64,000 nucleotides of DNA from VFKU01 sp038916785 (GTDB lineage: Bacteria > Hydrogenedentota > Hydrogenedentia > Hydrogenedentales > GCA-2746185): NCBI GenBank assembly GCA_038916785.1, contig JBCLBO010000002.1:1-64000 (forward strand), given 5' to 3'. The notes beneath the pieces are model-generated. The model made no database searches and was not told the origin of the DNA. It was given only the letters and a program-made list of their open reading frames with translations. Shown here in pieces: positions 52,851 through 61,330 of this stretch. The stretch's first letter is position 1; each line of letters begins with the position of its first letter. Position numbers and translations under genes: made by a program.

Positions 52851-53104
52851 GGCCCGATCATACACGTTCGTTCCTCCAACGGATTTGAAACAGTATAGGT
52901 GGAGCCGCGTAGAAGTGCGATCCAAATGAAAACTGAAGGAAGTCGGGTGAACGTAGTAGCGTTTGTTAACAGTTTTGCTCGAAGCCCCCCGCACAAGCGT
53001 ACGGATTGACATACAGGGCACAGTAATGTACAGTTAGATCGCGGTTGAGAGGGCCTCCTAACGGTTCGCTGGACGCAAGTCCACTCGGCTGCATTGAATT
53101 CCCC

Positions 53105-53911
53105 ATGTACCTGCTCTATCTCGACGACGCAGGATCCGCCCCCAATCCCAACGAGGCATACTTCGTTTTGGGTGGCATCGCGGTTTATGAAACGCAAACC
53201 GATTGGTTTGCGCGCGAGATGGATCGACGTGCTTCAGACGTCAATAGCTCGAACCCCCAAAGCATCGAGTTCCACGCTTCCGAGATTTACTCCGGGCGAG
53301 ACGCGCCTTGGGACGCCATGTCGAAGGAAGATCGACGCGGTGTAATAAAATCCGTCCTCCGTGTAGTAAATGAATCTTACGAAACCGCACGAACATTCGC
53401 TTGCGCTGTTCATAAGACATCGTACCCTGGACGAGATCCGGTCGAGATGGCTTTTGAAGACATTTGTAGTCGATTTGATCGTTTTCTGAGTCGTGTGCGA
53501 AACGAAGGCCACCGCGAACGCGGAATCATAATCTTTGACGAGAGCACGCACGAGACAGCGATTCAGCAAATGGCCAGAGACTTTCGTGCGCTGGGCACGC
53601 GATGGGGCAGCATTCGAAATCTCGCCGAAACACCGCTGTTCGTAGATTCTAGGGCGTCTCGCTTAGTGCAGGTCGCCGATCATATCGCGTATGCGGTTTT
53701 TCGTCGATACAATGCCTCAGACACTCAGTATTTTGACATTTTCGCCCAACGTTTCGACGCGATGAACGGAGTTATACATGGTCTCGCGCACAAGCAGTTG
53801 GTCGATCCGAATTGCTTGTGCCCGGCGTGTTTGTCACGGCGGTTGGGACAGCCACGAGAGAACGACGATCAGCAATCTCTAAACATCCCCGACGGTCCCG
53901 CCGGCACATAG
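53105..53911 (+). CDS. DUF3800 domain protein
   Basis: The 268-residue protein has YLDDAGS at the start, IEFHASEI, IIIFDEST and FVDSRASRLVQVADHIAYAVFRRY, the DUF3800 pattern of acidic residues on an RNase H-like fold. Function is unknown; the family is frequent near mobile and defence genes. Codon use is AT-richer than neighbours, and the gene sits in the place normally taken by rplK-rplA, suggesting insertion. ATG 53105; no clear ribosome site. Confidence 0.82.
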   Translation: MYLLYLDDAGSAPNPNEAYFVLGGIAVYETQTDWFAREMDRRASDVNSSNPQSIEFHASEIYSGRDAPWDAMSKEDRRGVIKSVLRVVNESYETARTFACAVHKTSYPGRDPVEMAFEDICSRFDRFLSRVRNEGHRERGIIIFDESTHETAIQQMARDFRALGTRWGSIRNLAETPLFVDSRASRLVQVADHIAYAVFRRYNASDTQYFDIFAQRFDAMNGVIHGLAHKQLVDPNCLCPACLSRRLGQPRENDDQQSLNIPDGPAGT

Positions 53912-53935
53912 AAGTACACACCATCGACTGGCGGA

Positions 53936-53965
53936 TTGACTCGCCCCTCCGCCGTTTGGTAAGCT
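53936..53965 (+). promoter_or_regulatory. Promoter for the rplJ-rplL operon
   Basis: TTGACT (53936-53941), an 18-base spacer and TAAGCT (53960-53965), giving a leader of about 205 bases before rplJ. Confidence 0.55.
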
Positions 53966-53984
53966 CCCCGAGTTACGTGTTAAA

Positions 53985-54095
53985 CGACCCGCGCGTCGTA
54001 GACCGCCGGCGGCCCCCAGTTTGGGGCCTTAAAAATCGCCTGCAGAGACAGCGGCCATAGGGTGCCTTGTGCGCCCGATGAAGGGTGATTCTCTT
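53985..54095 (+). promoter_or_regulatory. Probable ribosomal protein L10 mRNA leader
   Basis: The segment includes the GGCCCC/GGGGCC hairpin (54011-54016, 54023-54028), then CCTTAAAAATCGCCTGCAGA and GACAGCGGCC. It is similar in layout to L10 leaders, in which the L10-L7/L12 complex binds its own mRNA. Position directly upstream of rplJ supports this; a covariance search has not been done. Confidence 0.5.
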
Positions 54096-54097
54096 GC

Positions 54098-54136
54098 CCG
54101 CGCCGGCTCTGCCCCGGCGCGGCATTTTTGTTTTTG
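54098..54136 (+). terminator. Intrinsic terminator/attenuator in the rplJ leader
   Basis: A perfect 9-base GC stem (54098-54106 with 54114-54122) followed by ATTTTTGTTTTT, 43 bases ahead of rplJ. With a promoter upstream of it, this is best read as an attenuator that stops transcription when ribosomal proteins are in excess. Confidence 0.75.
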
Positions 54137-54178
54137 GCGCGCGCGATTTATCGAATCCCAGCGAGAGGAGGTGTACAG

Positions 54179-54709
54179 ATGGCACGACCGGAAAAAGAAG
54201 CGTCCGTGGAGGAAATGAAGGAACGCCTCAAGGATTGCTCGATCGCGATTGCCAGCCAATACCAGGGCATCACGGTGGAAGAGGTGACGCGGCTTCGCTC
54301 GAAGATGCGCTCGGAGAACGTGAAGTTCAAGGTGTACAAGAACACGCTCGCGACGCGCGCACTCAAGGAACTAGACCTCGAAGCGGCCGTCAAGTTTATG
54401 GATGGCCCGACGATCTGGGCCTTCAGCAAGGACCCCGCCGCGCCCGCGCGCATTCTCAAGGAATTCGGCAAGACGGTCGAGAAGGTCAAGATGCAGGGCG
54501 GCATTCTCGACAGCAAGCTCGTCGACGCCAAGATGCTCGATGCCTTGGCCGATTTGCCCTCGCGCCACGCGTTGCTCGGTCAGTTGGTCGGAGTGTTGGC
54601 CGCCCCGCTGCAAAACTTCGTGGGTGTCATGTCGGCGGTGCCGAGGAACCTGCTCGGAGTGCTCGAAGCAATCAAGGCGAAGAAAGAAGAAGACGGCGCC
54701 GCGGCCTGA
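54179..54709 (+). CDS. rplJ: 50S ribosomal protein L10
   Basis: The 176-residue protein begins RPEKEASVEEMKERLKD and has YQGITVEEVTRLR, KVYKNTLATRAL and the C-terminal L7/L12-binding helix. AGAGGAGGTG lies just upstream of ATG 54179. It forms an operon with rplL; the usual neighbours rplK, rplA and rpoB are absent. Confidence 0.97.
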   Translation: MARPEKEASVEEMKERLKDCSIAIASQYQGITVEEVTRLRSKMRSENVKFKVYKNTLATRALKELDLEAAVKFMDGPTIWAFSKDPAAPARILKEFGKTVEKVKMQGGILDSKLVDAKMLDALADLPSRHALLGQLVGVLAAPLQNFVGVMSAVPRNLLGVLEAIKAKKEEDGAAA

Positions 54710-54775
54710 GTTCCGCGCGTTTCACATACAGTACGAAGACCCATTCGGCCGCACTGCGGTCACAGGAGACAGGCA

Positions 54776-55168
54776 ATGGCAGCGAATATTCAAGCGACCT
54801 TGGACACAATCGCCGGCTGGACCGTGCTCGAATTGAGCGAGTTCATCAAGGCGGCGGAAGAGAAGTTTGGCGTGAAGGCGGCGGCCCCGATGATGATGGG
54901 CGCGATGCCGGCGGGCGGCGGCGGCGCGGCGGAAGCGGCGGCCGAGCCGACCGAGTTCGACGTGATCCTGAAGGAAGCGGGCCCGCAGAAGATTGCCGCG
55001 ATCAAGGAAGTGCGCGCGGTGACGGGCCTGGGCCTCAAGGAAGCCAAGGACCTGGTCGACGGCGCGCCCAAGGCGCTGAAGACCGGCGTGTCCAAGGCGG
55101 AGGCCGAAGAAATCAAGAAGAAGGTCGAGGCCTCCGGCGCGACGGTCGAGATCAAGCCCGTGGGCTGA
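54776..55168 (+). CDS. rplL: 50S ribosomal protein L7/L12
   Basis: The 130-residue stalk protein has the N-terminal dimer region (LDTIAGWTVLELSEFIKAAE), an Ala/Gly hinge and the conserved C-terminal domain EFDVILKEAGPQKIAAIKEV, GLGLKEAKDLVDGAPKALK. It recruits translation factors. ACAGGAGACAGGC precedes the ATG and a terminator follows. Confidence 0.98.
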   Translation: MAANIQATLDTIAGWTVLELSEFIKAAEEKFGVKAAAPMMMGAMPAGGGGAAEAAAEPTEFDVILKEAGPQKIAAIKEVRAVTGLGLKEAKDLVDGAPKALKTGVSKAEAEEIKKKVEASGATVEIKPVG

Positions 55169-55191
55169 GTTCCGCACACAGGGAATTCCAG

Positions 55192-55226
55192 CCGCGGCGG
55201 GGCTTCGATCCCGCCGCGGTTTTTTC
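55192..55226 (+). terminator. Intrinsic terminator of rplJ-rplL
   Basis: CCGCGGCGGG (55192-55201) pairs with CCCGCCGCGG (55210-55219), followed by TTTTTT. Confidence 0.92.
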
Positions 55227-55247
55227 CATTTGGCGTCCAGGGAGCAA

Positions 55248-55276
55248 TTGAGTATGCTAGCACTTTATGGTATCAT
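55248..55276 (+). promoter_or_regulatory. Promoter of hicAB
   Basis: TTGAGT (55248-55253), a 17-base spacer and TATCAT (55271-55276). Transcription would start at or next to the GTG at 55283, which has no ribosome site, so hicA may be leaderless. Confidence 0.6.
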
Positions 55277-55282
55277 TTCGAC

Positions 55283-55555
55283 GTGAACAGTCGGCATCGG
55301 AAAACGCTCGAATTGGTTTTTCAAGAGCCGGCGCCGGCAAATCTTCATTGGGACGACGCAGCGACCATGCTGCAAGCGTTGGGTGCGACATTGACCAATC
55401 GAGGCGGCTCCATGGTCGCTGTTAAACTGGACGATGCACGAGTACTCTTTCATCGTCCGCACCCCGGCGGTGAAATGGGACGGGGACTAGTGCGTCACCT
55501 TCGATCTTTTTTGGAAGGCGCGGGAATTCATCCGGCCCCCGAACAAGGAGAGTGA
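55283..55555 (+). CDS. hicA: HicA-family toxin
   Basis: The product of 90 residues matches the HicA-like mRNA interferase fold (dsRBD-like): RHRKTLELVFQEPAPANLHW, LQALGATLTNRGGSMVAVKL, VLFHRPHP and RSFLEGAGI. The usual GSH catalytic segment reads GSM here, so the active His is either elsewhere (FHRPHP) or lost. It is followed 3 bases later by hicB, the standard toxin-first order. Confidence 0.8.
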   Translation: MNSRHRKTLELVFQEPAPANLHWDDAATMLQALGATLTNRGGSMVAVKLDDARVLFHRPHPGGEMGRGLVRHLRSFLEGAGIHPAPEQGE

Positions 55556-55558
55556 GCG

Positions 55559-55918
55559 ATGTCTACTATGGAATATAGGGGTTACGTGGCTCGCATCGAG
55601 TACGACGACTCGGTGAACGAGTTTGTCGGGTCGACGGTGAACATGAGAGACATGCTGGTCTTCACCGGCAATACGGTCGACGGGCTCAACAAAGCGTTTC
55701 ACGAGGTCGTGGATGAGTACCTGAAGTGGTGCGCGGAAGATGGGGTGGAACCGAATAAGCCTTATCAAGGCAAGCTTAGTTTGAGAATCGAACCCGCACT
55801 GCACCGTGAGGTAGACATTGCCGCGTCGAGCAGAGGGGTGAGTATCAACGCCTTTATCGAAAGCGCGATCTCGGACGCGCTTGCGCGCAATCACGTTCAC
55901 ACTTCGGACCGCCAGTAG
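55559..55918 (+). CDS. hicB: HicB-family antitoxin
   Basis: The 119-residue protein has the HicB fold (YRGYVARIEYDDSVNEFVGS, GLNKAFHEVVDEYLKWCAE) and a C-terminal ribbon-helix-helix (GKLSLRIEPALHREVDIAAS, INAFIESAISDAL) that would bind the operon promoter. AAGGAGA precedes ATG 55559. Together with hicA it forms a complete type II toxin-antitoxin module. Confidence 0.88.
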   Translation: MSTMEYRGYVARIEYDDSVNEFVGSTVNMRDMLVFTGNTVDGLNKAFHEVVDEYLKWCAEDGVEPNKPYQGKLSLRIEPALHREVDIAASSRGVSINAFIESAISDALARNHVHTSDRQ

Positions 55919-55981
55919 GGGAACGGGCACCACGGACCCTGTGTTATCATTTGCCGATCGTTATTCGGGGAGGCCGCCGGA

Positions 55982-56599
55982 GTGGAAATTCTCTCGTTCG
56001 TCATGACGCCATTTTCGGAAAACTGCTACGTTATTTTGGATGGCGGCGAGGCGATGGTGATCGATCCCGGAGAGCCCGCCGAGGAATTGTTTGAGGCGCT
56101 CAAGGGCCACAAAGTCACTACACTGGTCAATACCCACGCCCACATCGACCACGTCGGCGGCAACGCCGCCGTGAAAGAGCGCACAGGCGCGGAGTTCGTC
56201 TGCCACGCGCACGCGGCGGCCATGCTGCCGTCCGTCCCCGCGCAGGGGCGCATGTTCGGCGTGTCTGTGACGCCGTCGCCTGCGCCGGATCGCCTGATTG
56301 CCGAGGGCGACACGCTCAAGGTCGGGGCGGTCGAGCTGAAGATTGTGGACGTGCCGGGCCACGCGCCGGGGCACATCGCGCTGGTGGGTGAAGGTTTCGT
56401 GATCAGCGGCGACGTGCTGTTCGCCGGCTCGATTGGCCGCACCGACATTCCCGGCGGCGATTTCGAGCAACTCATGGACTCCATCCGCACGCGGCTGCTC
56501 GTTCTTCCCGATGACACCGTGGTGCTCAGCGGCCACGGCCCAGCGACGACCATCGGCGCCGAGCGAAACACGAATCCGTTTATTCTGTCGACGCACTAG
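55982..56599 (+). CDS. Metallo-beta-lactamase-fold hydrolase, glyoxalase II-like (YcbL type)
   Basis: In 205 residues: THAHIDH (H52, H54, D56, H57), VPGHAPGHIALV, FISGDVLFAGSIGRTD-type Asp ligand, and LSGHGPATTIGAERNTNPF, the end signature of YcbL/type II glyoxalases. It likely hydrolyses glutathione-type or other thioesters. GTG 55982 follows GGGGAGG. The next gene begins 6 bases after its stop. Confidence 0.9.
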   Translation: MEILSFVMTPFSENCYVILDGGEAMVIDPGEPAEELFEALKGHKVTTLVNTHAHIDHVGGNAAVKERTGAEFVCHAHAAAMLPSVPAQGRMFGVSVTPSPAPDRLIAEGDTLKVGAVELKIVDVPGHAPGHIALVGEGFVISGDVLFAGSIGRTDIPGGDFEQLMDSIRTRLLVLPDDTVVLSGHGPATTIGAERNTNPFILSTH

Positions 56600-56605
56600 C
56601 GCCGC

Positions 56606-58534
56606 ATGTTTGCGCTGGCCATTTACACGCTCGCGTTCACGCTGGGGCAGACCGTCGAAGTGCGCCTGGCGCCCGACCAGCCTGCGCCGCTCTTTTTCAT
56701 CGACGAGCCGCTCGTGGTCCAGGTGCGCGCCGACGCGGCGACCTCTGTCGCGCTGGACATCGAAGTCGATCTGCCGGACGGGCGCCGCGCCACATGGAAG
56801 CCGGGGCCGCTGGCGCTCTCGCCGGGCCGTGCGCAGTGGCTCACGATGGATGGCCTGCCCGCGCTGCGCGGCCCGCACGTGTTTCACATCCACACCGCGC
56901 CGGACGCCGATCCCGTGGAGCGCACGCTCGCACGCATCGATCGGCCCGCGCCGGGAGGAGAGGCGTCGATCGTACTCGCGATCGCGTCGCCCTCGCCCGC
57001 GGCCCGCTACGCCGCGCAATGTATCGGCGCGGGCATCCAGTTTCCGCTCGAATGGCCGGCACTCGACGCGGAAGTCACCGCGTTCGCGCATCCGGATCGC
57101 GGCCCAATTTATGTTCAGATCACTGCATCCGGAGGCCGGCATCCGCGTAGCGTCGCGGCGACCGTCGCGGCGCTGGCTGGGCGCGTGGATATTTGGACGG
57201 TGAAGGGCGCGATCAGCCCGCGCGAATCGATCCGCGAAAGCACCGCCGCCCAGGGCGCCGATCCCGGCGCCGCATGGGCCCCACGCGTCGCTGAGGCGCG
57301 CGAGGTGGCCGGGTTGGTCGAGCGTGGCGGCGCGCGCATTCCAGACGCCCTCATCGCCGCGCCGGAGGCCGCAGCAGCGATCGCCGGCGCAGCGGCGCGC
57401 GCCGGGTTCGAGCGGATGCCGCTCATTCTCGATCTGGCGGATGACCCCACCTCGGTCTCGCTGCCGGGATTGCTCACTCGTCTGATGACCGGGGGACTCG
57501 GCCCTGGCCGTGTGGCATTGGTTCCCCAGGGTCTACTCGAGACACCGGAGGGGTTTTCCGGTGCGCTGGCGGTGCTCGCGGCCACGCGCCGGCAGCTTGC
57601 CGATGCCCAGAGTCTCGGCGTGTTCGCCGGCGCCGGAGAAAACACCGTGTGGATCCTGCGGCTCGGTCCTTCAGCCGCGCCGGACACCTGGGCGCTGGTC
57701 GCCGCAGTGCCCGATCCAACCGCGACCCTGCCCGCGATCCTGCCGGGCGACGGCGCGGAGTGGGACGTGCTCGATGCCTACGGCAATTCGCTGGGCGACT
57801 TTGGCCGACCCGGCGGCCGCGTCGCGTTTCCCGCCGGTGCCGGCGCGTGGTACGCGCGCGGACACGGCGGCACCCTGCTGAGGGAAGCGCTCGCGGCGCG
57901 GGTGCGTGCGCTGGCCAGCGCCGCAATGAGCTATGAAGGCGAGCTGGCCACCGCGGCCTCGGAGACGGCCGGCGCGCTCGAGGTGCTCGCGCGCTACGAG
58001 TTGCCCGCGCCCTCCCGCCTGCAATTCTTCGCGTTGCTCCGGGCGCTACCGGCAATCGAGGAGAGCTGGCGGCGCGGCCTTCTGGAGACGCGCGACGCGA
58101 TTCCCATGACGCGCGATCTCGCGGCGATCGCCGAGGCGCTGGCCATTCTCGAACAGGAACTCGACGAATCCCTGCTCGAGCCGCTGGACAACACCCTCGA
58201 CACTTGCGCTGAGTGGATCGCACGGTATCCGAGCGCCTCTGGGGACGATCCGCGGGATGCCAATCGGATAGCATTTCTACGCGGCGAGGTCCTTCGCCTG
58301 GCGGACCGCGCGCGGGCCTGGGCATCGGCCGGGCGGATGACGGAGGCAAAATCCGTCGCGGCGATTGCCGAGTGGCGCGCGCGGAGTCTGGAGGCCGCGG
58401 CGACGATTCCCTGGCCGGAAAATGCGGAAGACTCCGCGATTGACGAACCGGCGGCGCCGGATGAATCGAGCGAGGACGGGCAATCGCCAGACGCGGAACC
58501 GGAATTGGAAACGGAAGCGGAGGTGGACGAATGA
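56606..58534 (+). CDS. Large secreted or membrane-associated protein of unknown function
   Basis: The 642-residue protein starts with a short hydrophobic segment (LAIYTLAFTLG), then an Ig-like beta domain (DEPLVVQVRADAATSVALDI), a central alpha/beta region with TIM-barrel-like strands (MPLILDLADDPTS) and a helical C-terminal half ending in a very acidic tail. I do not recognise a family. It lies between an MBL hydrolase and pfkA and overlaps pfkA by 4 bases, so it is made with glycolytic phosphofructokinase. Confidence 0.7.
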   Translation: MFALAIYTLAFTLGQTVEVRLAPDQPAPLFFIDEPLVVQVRADAATSVALDIEVDLPDGRRATWKPGPLALSPGRAQWLTMDGLPALRGPHVFHIHTAPDADPVERTLARIDRPAPGGEASIVLAIASPSPAARYAAQCIGAGIQFPLEWPALDAEVTAFAHPDRGPIYVQITASGGRHPRSVAATVAALAGRVDIWTVKGAISPRESIRESTAAQGADPGAAWAPRVAEAREVAGLVERGGARIPDALIAAPEAAAAIAGAAARAGFERMPLILDLADDPTSVSLPGLLTRLMTGGLGPGRVALVPQGLLETPEGFSGALAVLAATRRQLADAQSLGVFAGAGENTVWILRLGPSAAPDTWALVAAVPDPTATLPAILPGDGAEWDVLDAYGNSLGDFGRPGGRVAFPAGAGAWYARGHGGTLLREALAARVRALASAAMSYEGELATAASETAGALEVLARYELPAPSRLQFFALLRALPAIEESWRRGLLETRDAIPMTRDLAAIAEALAILEQELDESLLEPLDNTLDTCAEWIARYPSASGDDPRDANRIAFLRGEVLRLADRARAWASAGRMTEAKSVAAIAEWRARSLEAAATIPWPENAEDSAIDEPAAPDESSEDGQSPDAEPELETEAEVDE

Positions 58535-59502
58535 AACGAATCGGCGTACTGACCAGCGGGGGCGACTCGCCCGGCATGAACGCGGGCATCCGCGCGGTGG
58601 TCCGCGCGGCCGGCCACTACGGTATGAGCGTGCACGGCATTCGCCACGGCTACCAGGGCCTGATCGACGGCGACATCGTCCCCATGGGCCCGCGCGATGT
58701 CGGCGGGATCATCAACCGTGGCGGAACCATCCTGCGTACTGCGCGCTGCAAGGATTTTTTCGAGCCCGAAGGCCGCAAGCGCGCCGCCGCCGCGCTCGAG
58801 GCCTTCGGCATCGAAGGCCTCGTCGTTATCGGTGGAGATGGCTCCTATCGCGGAGCGCTAGCGCTCGAACAGGAGCACGGGATCCGGTGCATCGGGATGC
58901 CCGGCACCATCGACAACGACATCGGCGGCACGGACTTCACCATCGGATTCGACACCGCGCTCAACACGGCGCTCGAGGCCATCGACCGCCTGCGAGACAC
59001 GGCGGAGTCGCACGATCGCATTTTCTACGTCGAGGTGATGGGCCGGCGCAACGGGTTCATCGCCATGTTCAGCGCCATCGCCGGCGGCGCGGAGTGGGTG
59101 CTCGTTCCCGAAGTCCCCACGGACATCGATGAACTGGTCCGCGGCCTGGACCGGGCGCATTTGCGCGGCAAGCGATCGAGCGTCATCGTCGTCGCCGAGG
59201 GCGGCGACGCCGGCGACGCCGCCACGATCGCCAAGAAGGTCGCCGAGCGCTCGGCCTTCAAGGAGTACCGGGTCACGGTCATCGGCCATCTCCAGCGCGG
59301 CGGATCGCCGACCGCCTTCGACCGAATTCTGGCTGGCCGACTCGGCGTGCGCGCGGTGCAAGCACTGGCAGAGGGCCAGAGTGGTCTAATGACAGGCGTG
59401 GATGGCCGCGATGTGGTGCTCCGGCCGTTTTCGGACGCCTGGGAAGTACCGTCACGCTTCAATCCGGATTACACGAAATTGATGCAAATCCTTGCCCTAT
59501 AA
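58531..59502 (+). CDS. pfkA: ATP-dependent 6-phosphofructokinase
   Basis: Phosphorylates fructose 6-phosphate in glycolysis. The 323-residue protein has GGDSPGMNAG, GGDGS (101-105) and PGTIDND (124-130) with the catalytic Asp, and MGRRNGFIA. Gly at the positions that are Asp and Lys in pyrophosphate-dependent enzymes marks it as ATP-type. Its start overlaps the preceding unknown gene (ATGA). Confidence 0.97.
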   Translation: MKRIGVLTSGGDSPGMNAGIRAVVRAAGHYGMSVHGIRHGYQGLIDGDIVPMGPRDVGGIINRGGTILRTARCKDFFEPEGRKRAAAALEAFGIEGLVVIGGDGSYRGALALEQEHGIRCIGMPGTIDNDIGGTDFTIGFDTALNTALEAIDRLRDTAESHDRIFYVEVMGRRNGFIAMFSAIAGGAEWVLVPEVPTDIDELVRGLDRAHLRGKRSSVIVVAEGGDAGDAATIAKKVAERSAFKEYRVTVIGHLQRGGSPTAFDRILAGRLGVRAVQALAEGQSGLMTGVDGRDVVLRPFSDAWEVPSRFNPDYTKLMQILAL

Positions 59503-59575
59503 TGAGTTAAAGGGCTGGATTTCCCGGCGTTTCGTGTAAACCATCGAAGGGTGGCCGGCGTCGTATGAATAGCGA

Positions 59576-60706
59576 ATGCTGATGGCCGAGCGGTTACCCG
59601 GACAAATCGTGCCGCCGGTGATAGAGGGCGGAACCCCCCGCCCCCCTGCGCGGGCCGGGGGACGTGGTCCGCCGCGCCGGCGCGACGATATCCGCGAAGC
59701 CATGCGCGACTCGCAGGACGCGCTGCGCGAGGCGGGAGACGCCATCCACGACCTCTTCGCGCAGAACCTGCCGGCGTTTCACAATTCCGCCGGGCCGATG
59801 CTGGTTCCCCCGATGATGCTGGCGGATTCGGGCCCGGGCAACGCGAAGCCGGTGGACGAAACCAAGCCCGCCGCTGGAGTGAACGACATCGAAATCCATA
59901 ACGTCTCCGGCAAGACCGTCATCGTCGGATGGGACCAGGACTCCATCAATGTGAAGGGATCGCTGGGCGAAGACGTCCAGGAGCTCATTTTCACGGTGGA
60001 AGACGGCTCGTCCGTAGTGCGGGTGAAGGTGCCCGAACGGCACCGCAATTTGAAGATTCGCTCCGACCTGACGATCAGCGTGCCCAAGCGCCTGCGCGTC
60101 GACGCGCACACCGTTTCCGGCGGCATCGAGGCGAGCGGCATCGAAGGCGCGCGCGTCAGCCTCGAAAGCGTCAGCGGCGGCGTGACCGTGAGCGCGTGCA
60201 GCGGCGACATCCAGGCCAAAACCATCAGCGGCGGCATCGAAATCCACGACGCGAAGAAGGCCGTCGACGCCGGGTGCGTCAGCGGCGGCATTGAAGTCTA
60301 CGGATCCCCCACGGTCGTCTCGGCCGAAACAATCAGCGGCGGAGTCGTCGTCGAAGGCGCGCAAGAGGAAGTGAGGGCGGATTCTGTCAGCGGCCGCGTA
60401 AAGGTCACCGGCGGCAAACTCAAACGCTTCAACGCCGAGAGCATCTCCGGCGGCATCGAGTACGAAGGCGGCATGGCCTCCGGCGCGCATTTCGATCTCA
60501 ACACCCTGAGCGGCGGCATCCGCCTCCAGTTCACCGAAGACGTCTCCGCCGAGTTCGATCTACACAGCTTCTCCGGCGGCATCGAAGTCGATCTGCCGGG
60601 TGCGCCGACCTCCGGCAAGAGGCAGCTTACCTTCACGGTCGGCAGCGGCGACGGCACCGTGGACGCCGAGGCCTTCAGCGGCGGCATTCGCGTCAGCAGG
60701 AAGTAG
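59576..60706 (+). CDS. DUF4097-like beta-helix repeat protein
   Basis: The 376-residue protein has a disordered Pro/Arg-rich start, then at least eight copies of an SGG(I/V) turn spaced 15-25 residues apart (HTVSGGIEA, ESVSGGVTV, KTISGGIEI, ETISGGVVV, ESISGGIEY, NTLSGGIRL, HSFSGGIEV, EAFSGGIRV), as in DUF4097 adhesin-like solenoids. No signal peptide is visible; a TAG lies 6 bases upstream in frame, so the gene cannot start earlier. It is followed by a strong terminator. Confidence 0.8.
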   Translation: MLMAERLPGQIVPPVIEGGTPRPPARAGGRGPPRRRDDIREAMRDSQDALREAGDAIHDLFAQNLPAFHNSAGPMLVPPMMLADSGPGNAKPVDETKPAAGVNDIEIHNVSGKTVIVGWDQDSINVKGSLGEDVQELIFTVEDGSSVVRVKVPERHRNLKIRSDLTISVPKRLRVDAHTVSGGIEASGIEGARVSLESVSGGVTVSACSGDIQAKTISGGIEIHDAKKAVDAGCVSGGIEVYGSPTVVSAETISGGVVVEGAQEEVRADSVSGRVKVTGGKLKRFNAESISGGIEYEGGMASGAHFDLNTLSGGIRLQFTEDVSAEFDLHSFSGGIEVDLPGAPTSGKRQLTFTVGSGDGTVDAEAFSGGIRVSRK

Positions 60707-60730
60707 CAGCTCATTCTTTGCCGAGTTTCC

Positions 60731-60768
60731 AGCGGCCCGCGCCCAGGCGCGGGCCGCTCTCGTTTTTA
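60731..60768 (+). terminator. Intrinsic terminator after the DUF4097 gene
   Basis: AGCGGCCCGCG (60731-60741) pairs with CGCGGGCCGCT (60748-60758), followed by CTCGTTTTTA. Confidence 0.85.
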
Positions 60769-60844
60769 TCGCGGGAACTTGAATAAATAGGCCCGCCTCG
60801 CGCGTGGTAAGGTGGAAGCGTAGCGCCCGGCAGGAACGTGGTGA

Positions 60845-61330
60845 ATGCAAACGGATCTCGCGGAAACACTTCGTATGTTTTACGTATCGCATCGTCAAGA
60901 GCTATTCACCTATGCGCTATCGTTGACGGGTTGCCCAATGGGCGCCGAAGACGCCGTGCAGACGGCGTTCAGCCGCGTCTTACAGCGGGGCCGCGCGCCG
61001 AGTGAATTGCGGCCTTACCTGTTTCGCTGCGTCCGAAATGCGGCGATGGATGAGGGCCGGGCGCGGCAACGAGCCAGCCGAAACGATTCCATATTTAACG
61101 GCGTGCATGCGGCCCAGGGAGACTCGCGGCTCCGGCTCGAAGTTGAGGAACTGTTCGCTACGCTGACCGCAGACGAACGGGAGGCGGTTGTCCTGAAGGT
61201 CTATTCCGGGATGACCTTCGAGGAAATCGGCGGAGTACGCGGCGTACCGCTGCAGACTGCGGCATCGTGGTATCGCCGCGGCATGAGTAAACTTCGGATC
61301 GCCTGGACCCGAGAGGAAAACGCGACATGA
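60845..61330 (+). CDS. ECF-family RNA polymerase sigma factor
   Basis: The 161-residue protein has region 2 (RQELFTYALSLTGCPMGAED, LFRCVRNAAMDEGRARQ) and region 4 (TLTADEREAVVLKVYSGMTF, IGGVRGVPLQTAASWYRRG). It overlaps the following small membrane-protein gene by 4 bases, the normal layout of a sigma/anti-sigma pair. It is the second ECF factor in the window. Confidence 0.92.
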   Translation: MQTDLAETLRMFYVSHRQELFTYALSLTGCPMGAEDAVQTAFSRVLQRGRAPSELRPYLFRCVRNAAMDEGRARQRASRNDSIFNGVHAAQGDSRLRLEVEELFATLTADEREAVVLKVYSGMTFEEIGGVRGVPLQTAASWYRRGMSKLRIAWTREENAT

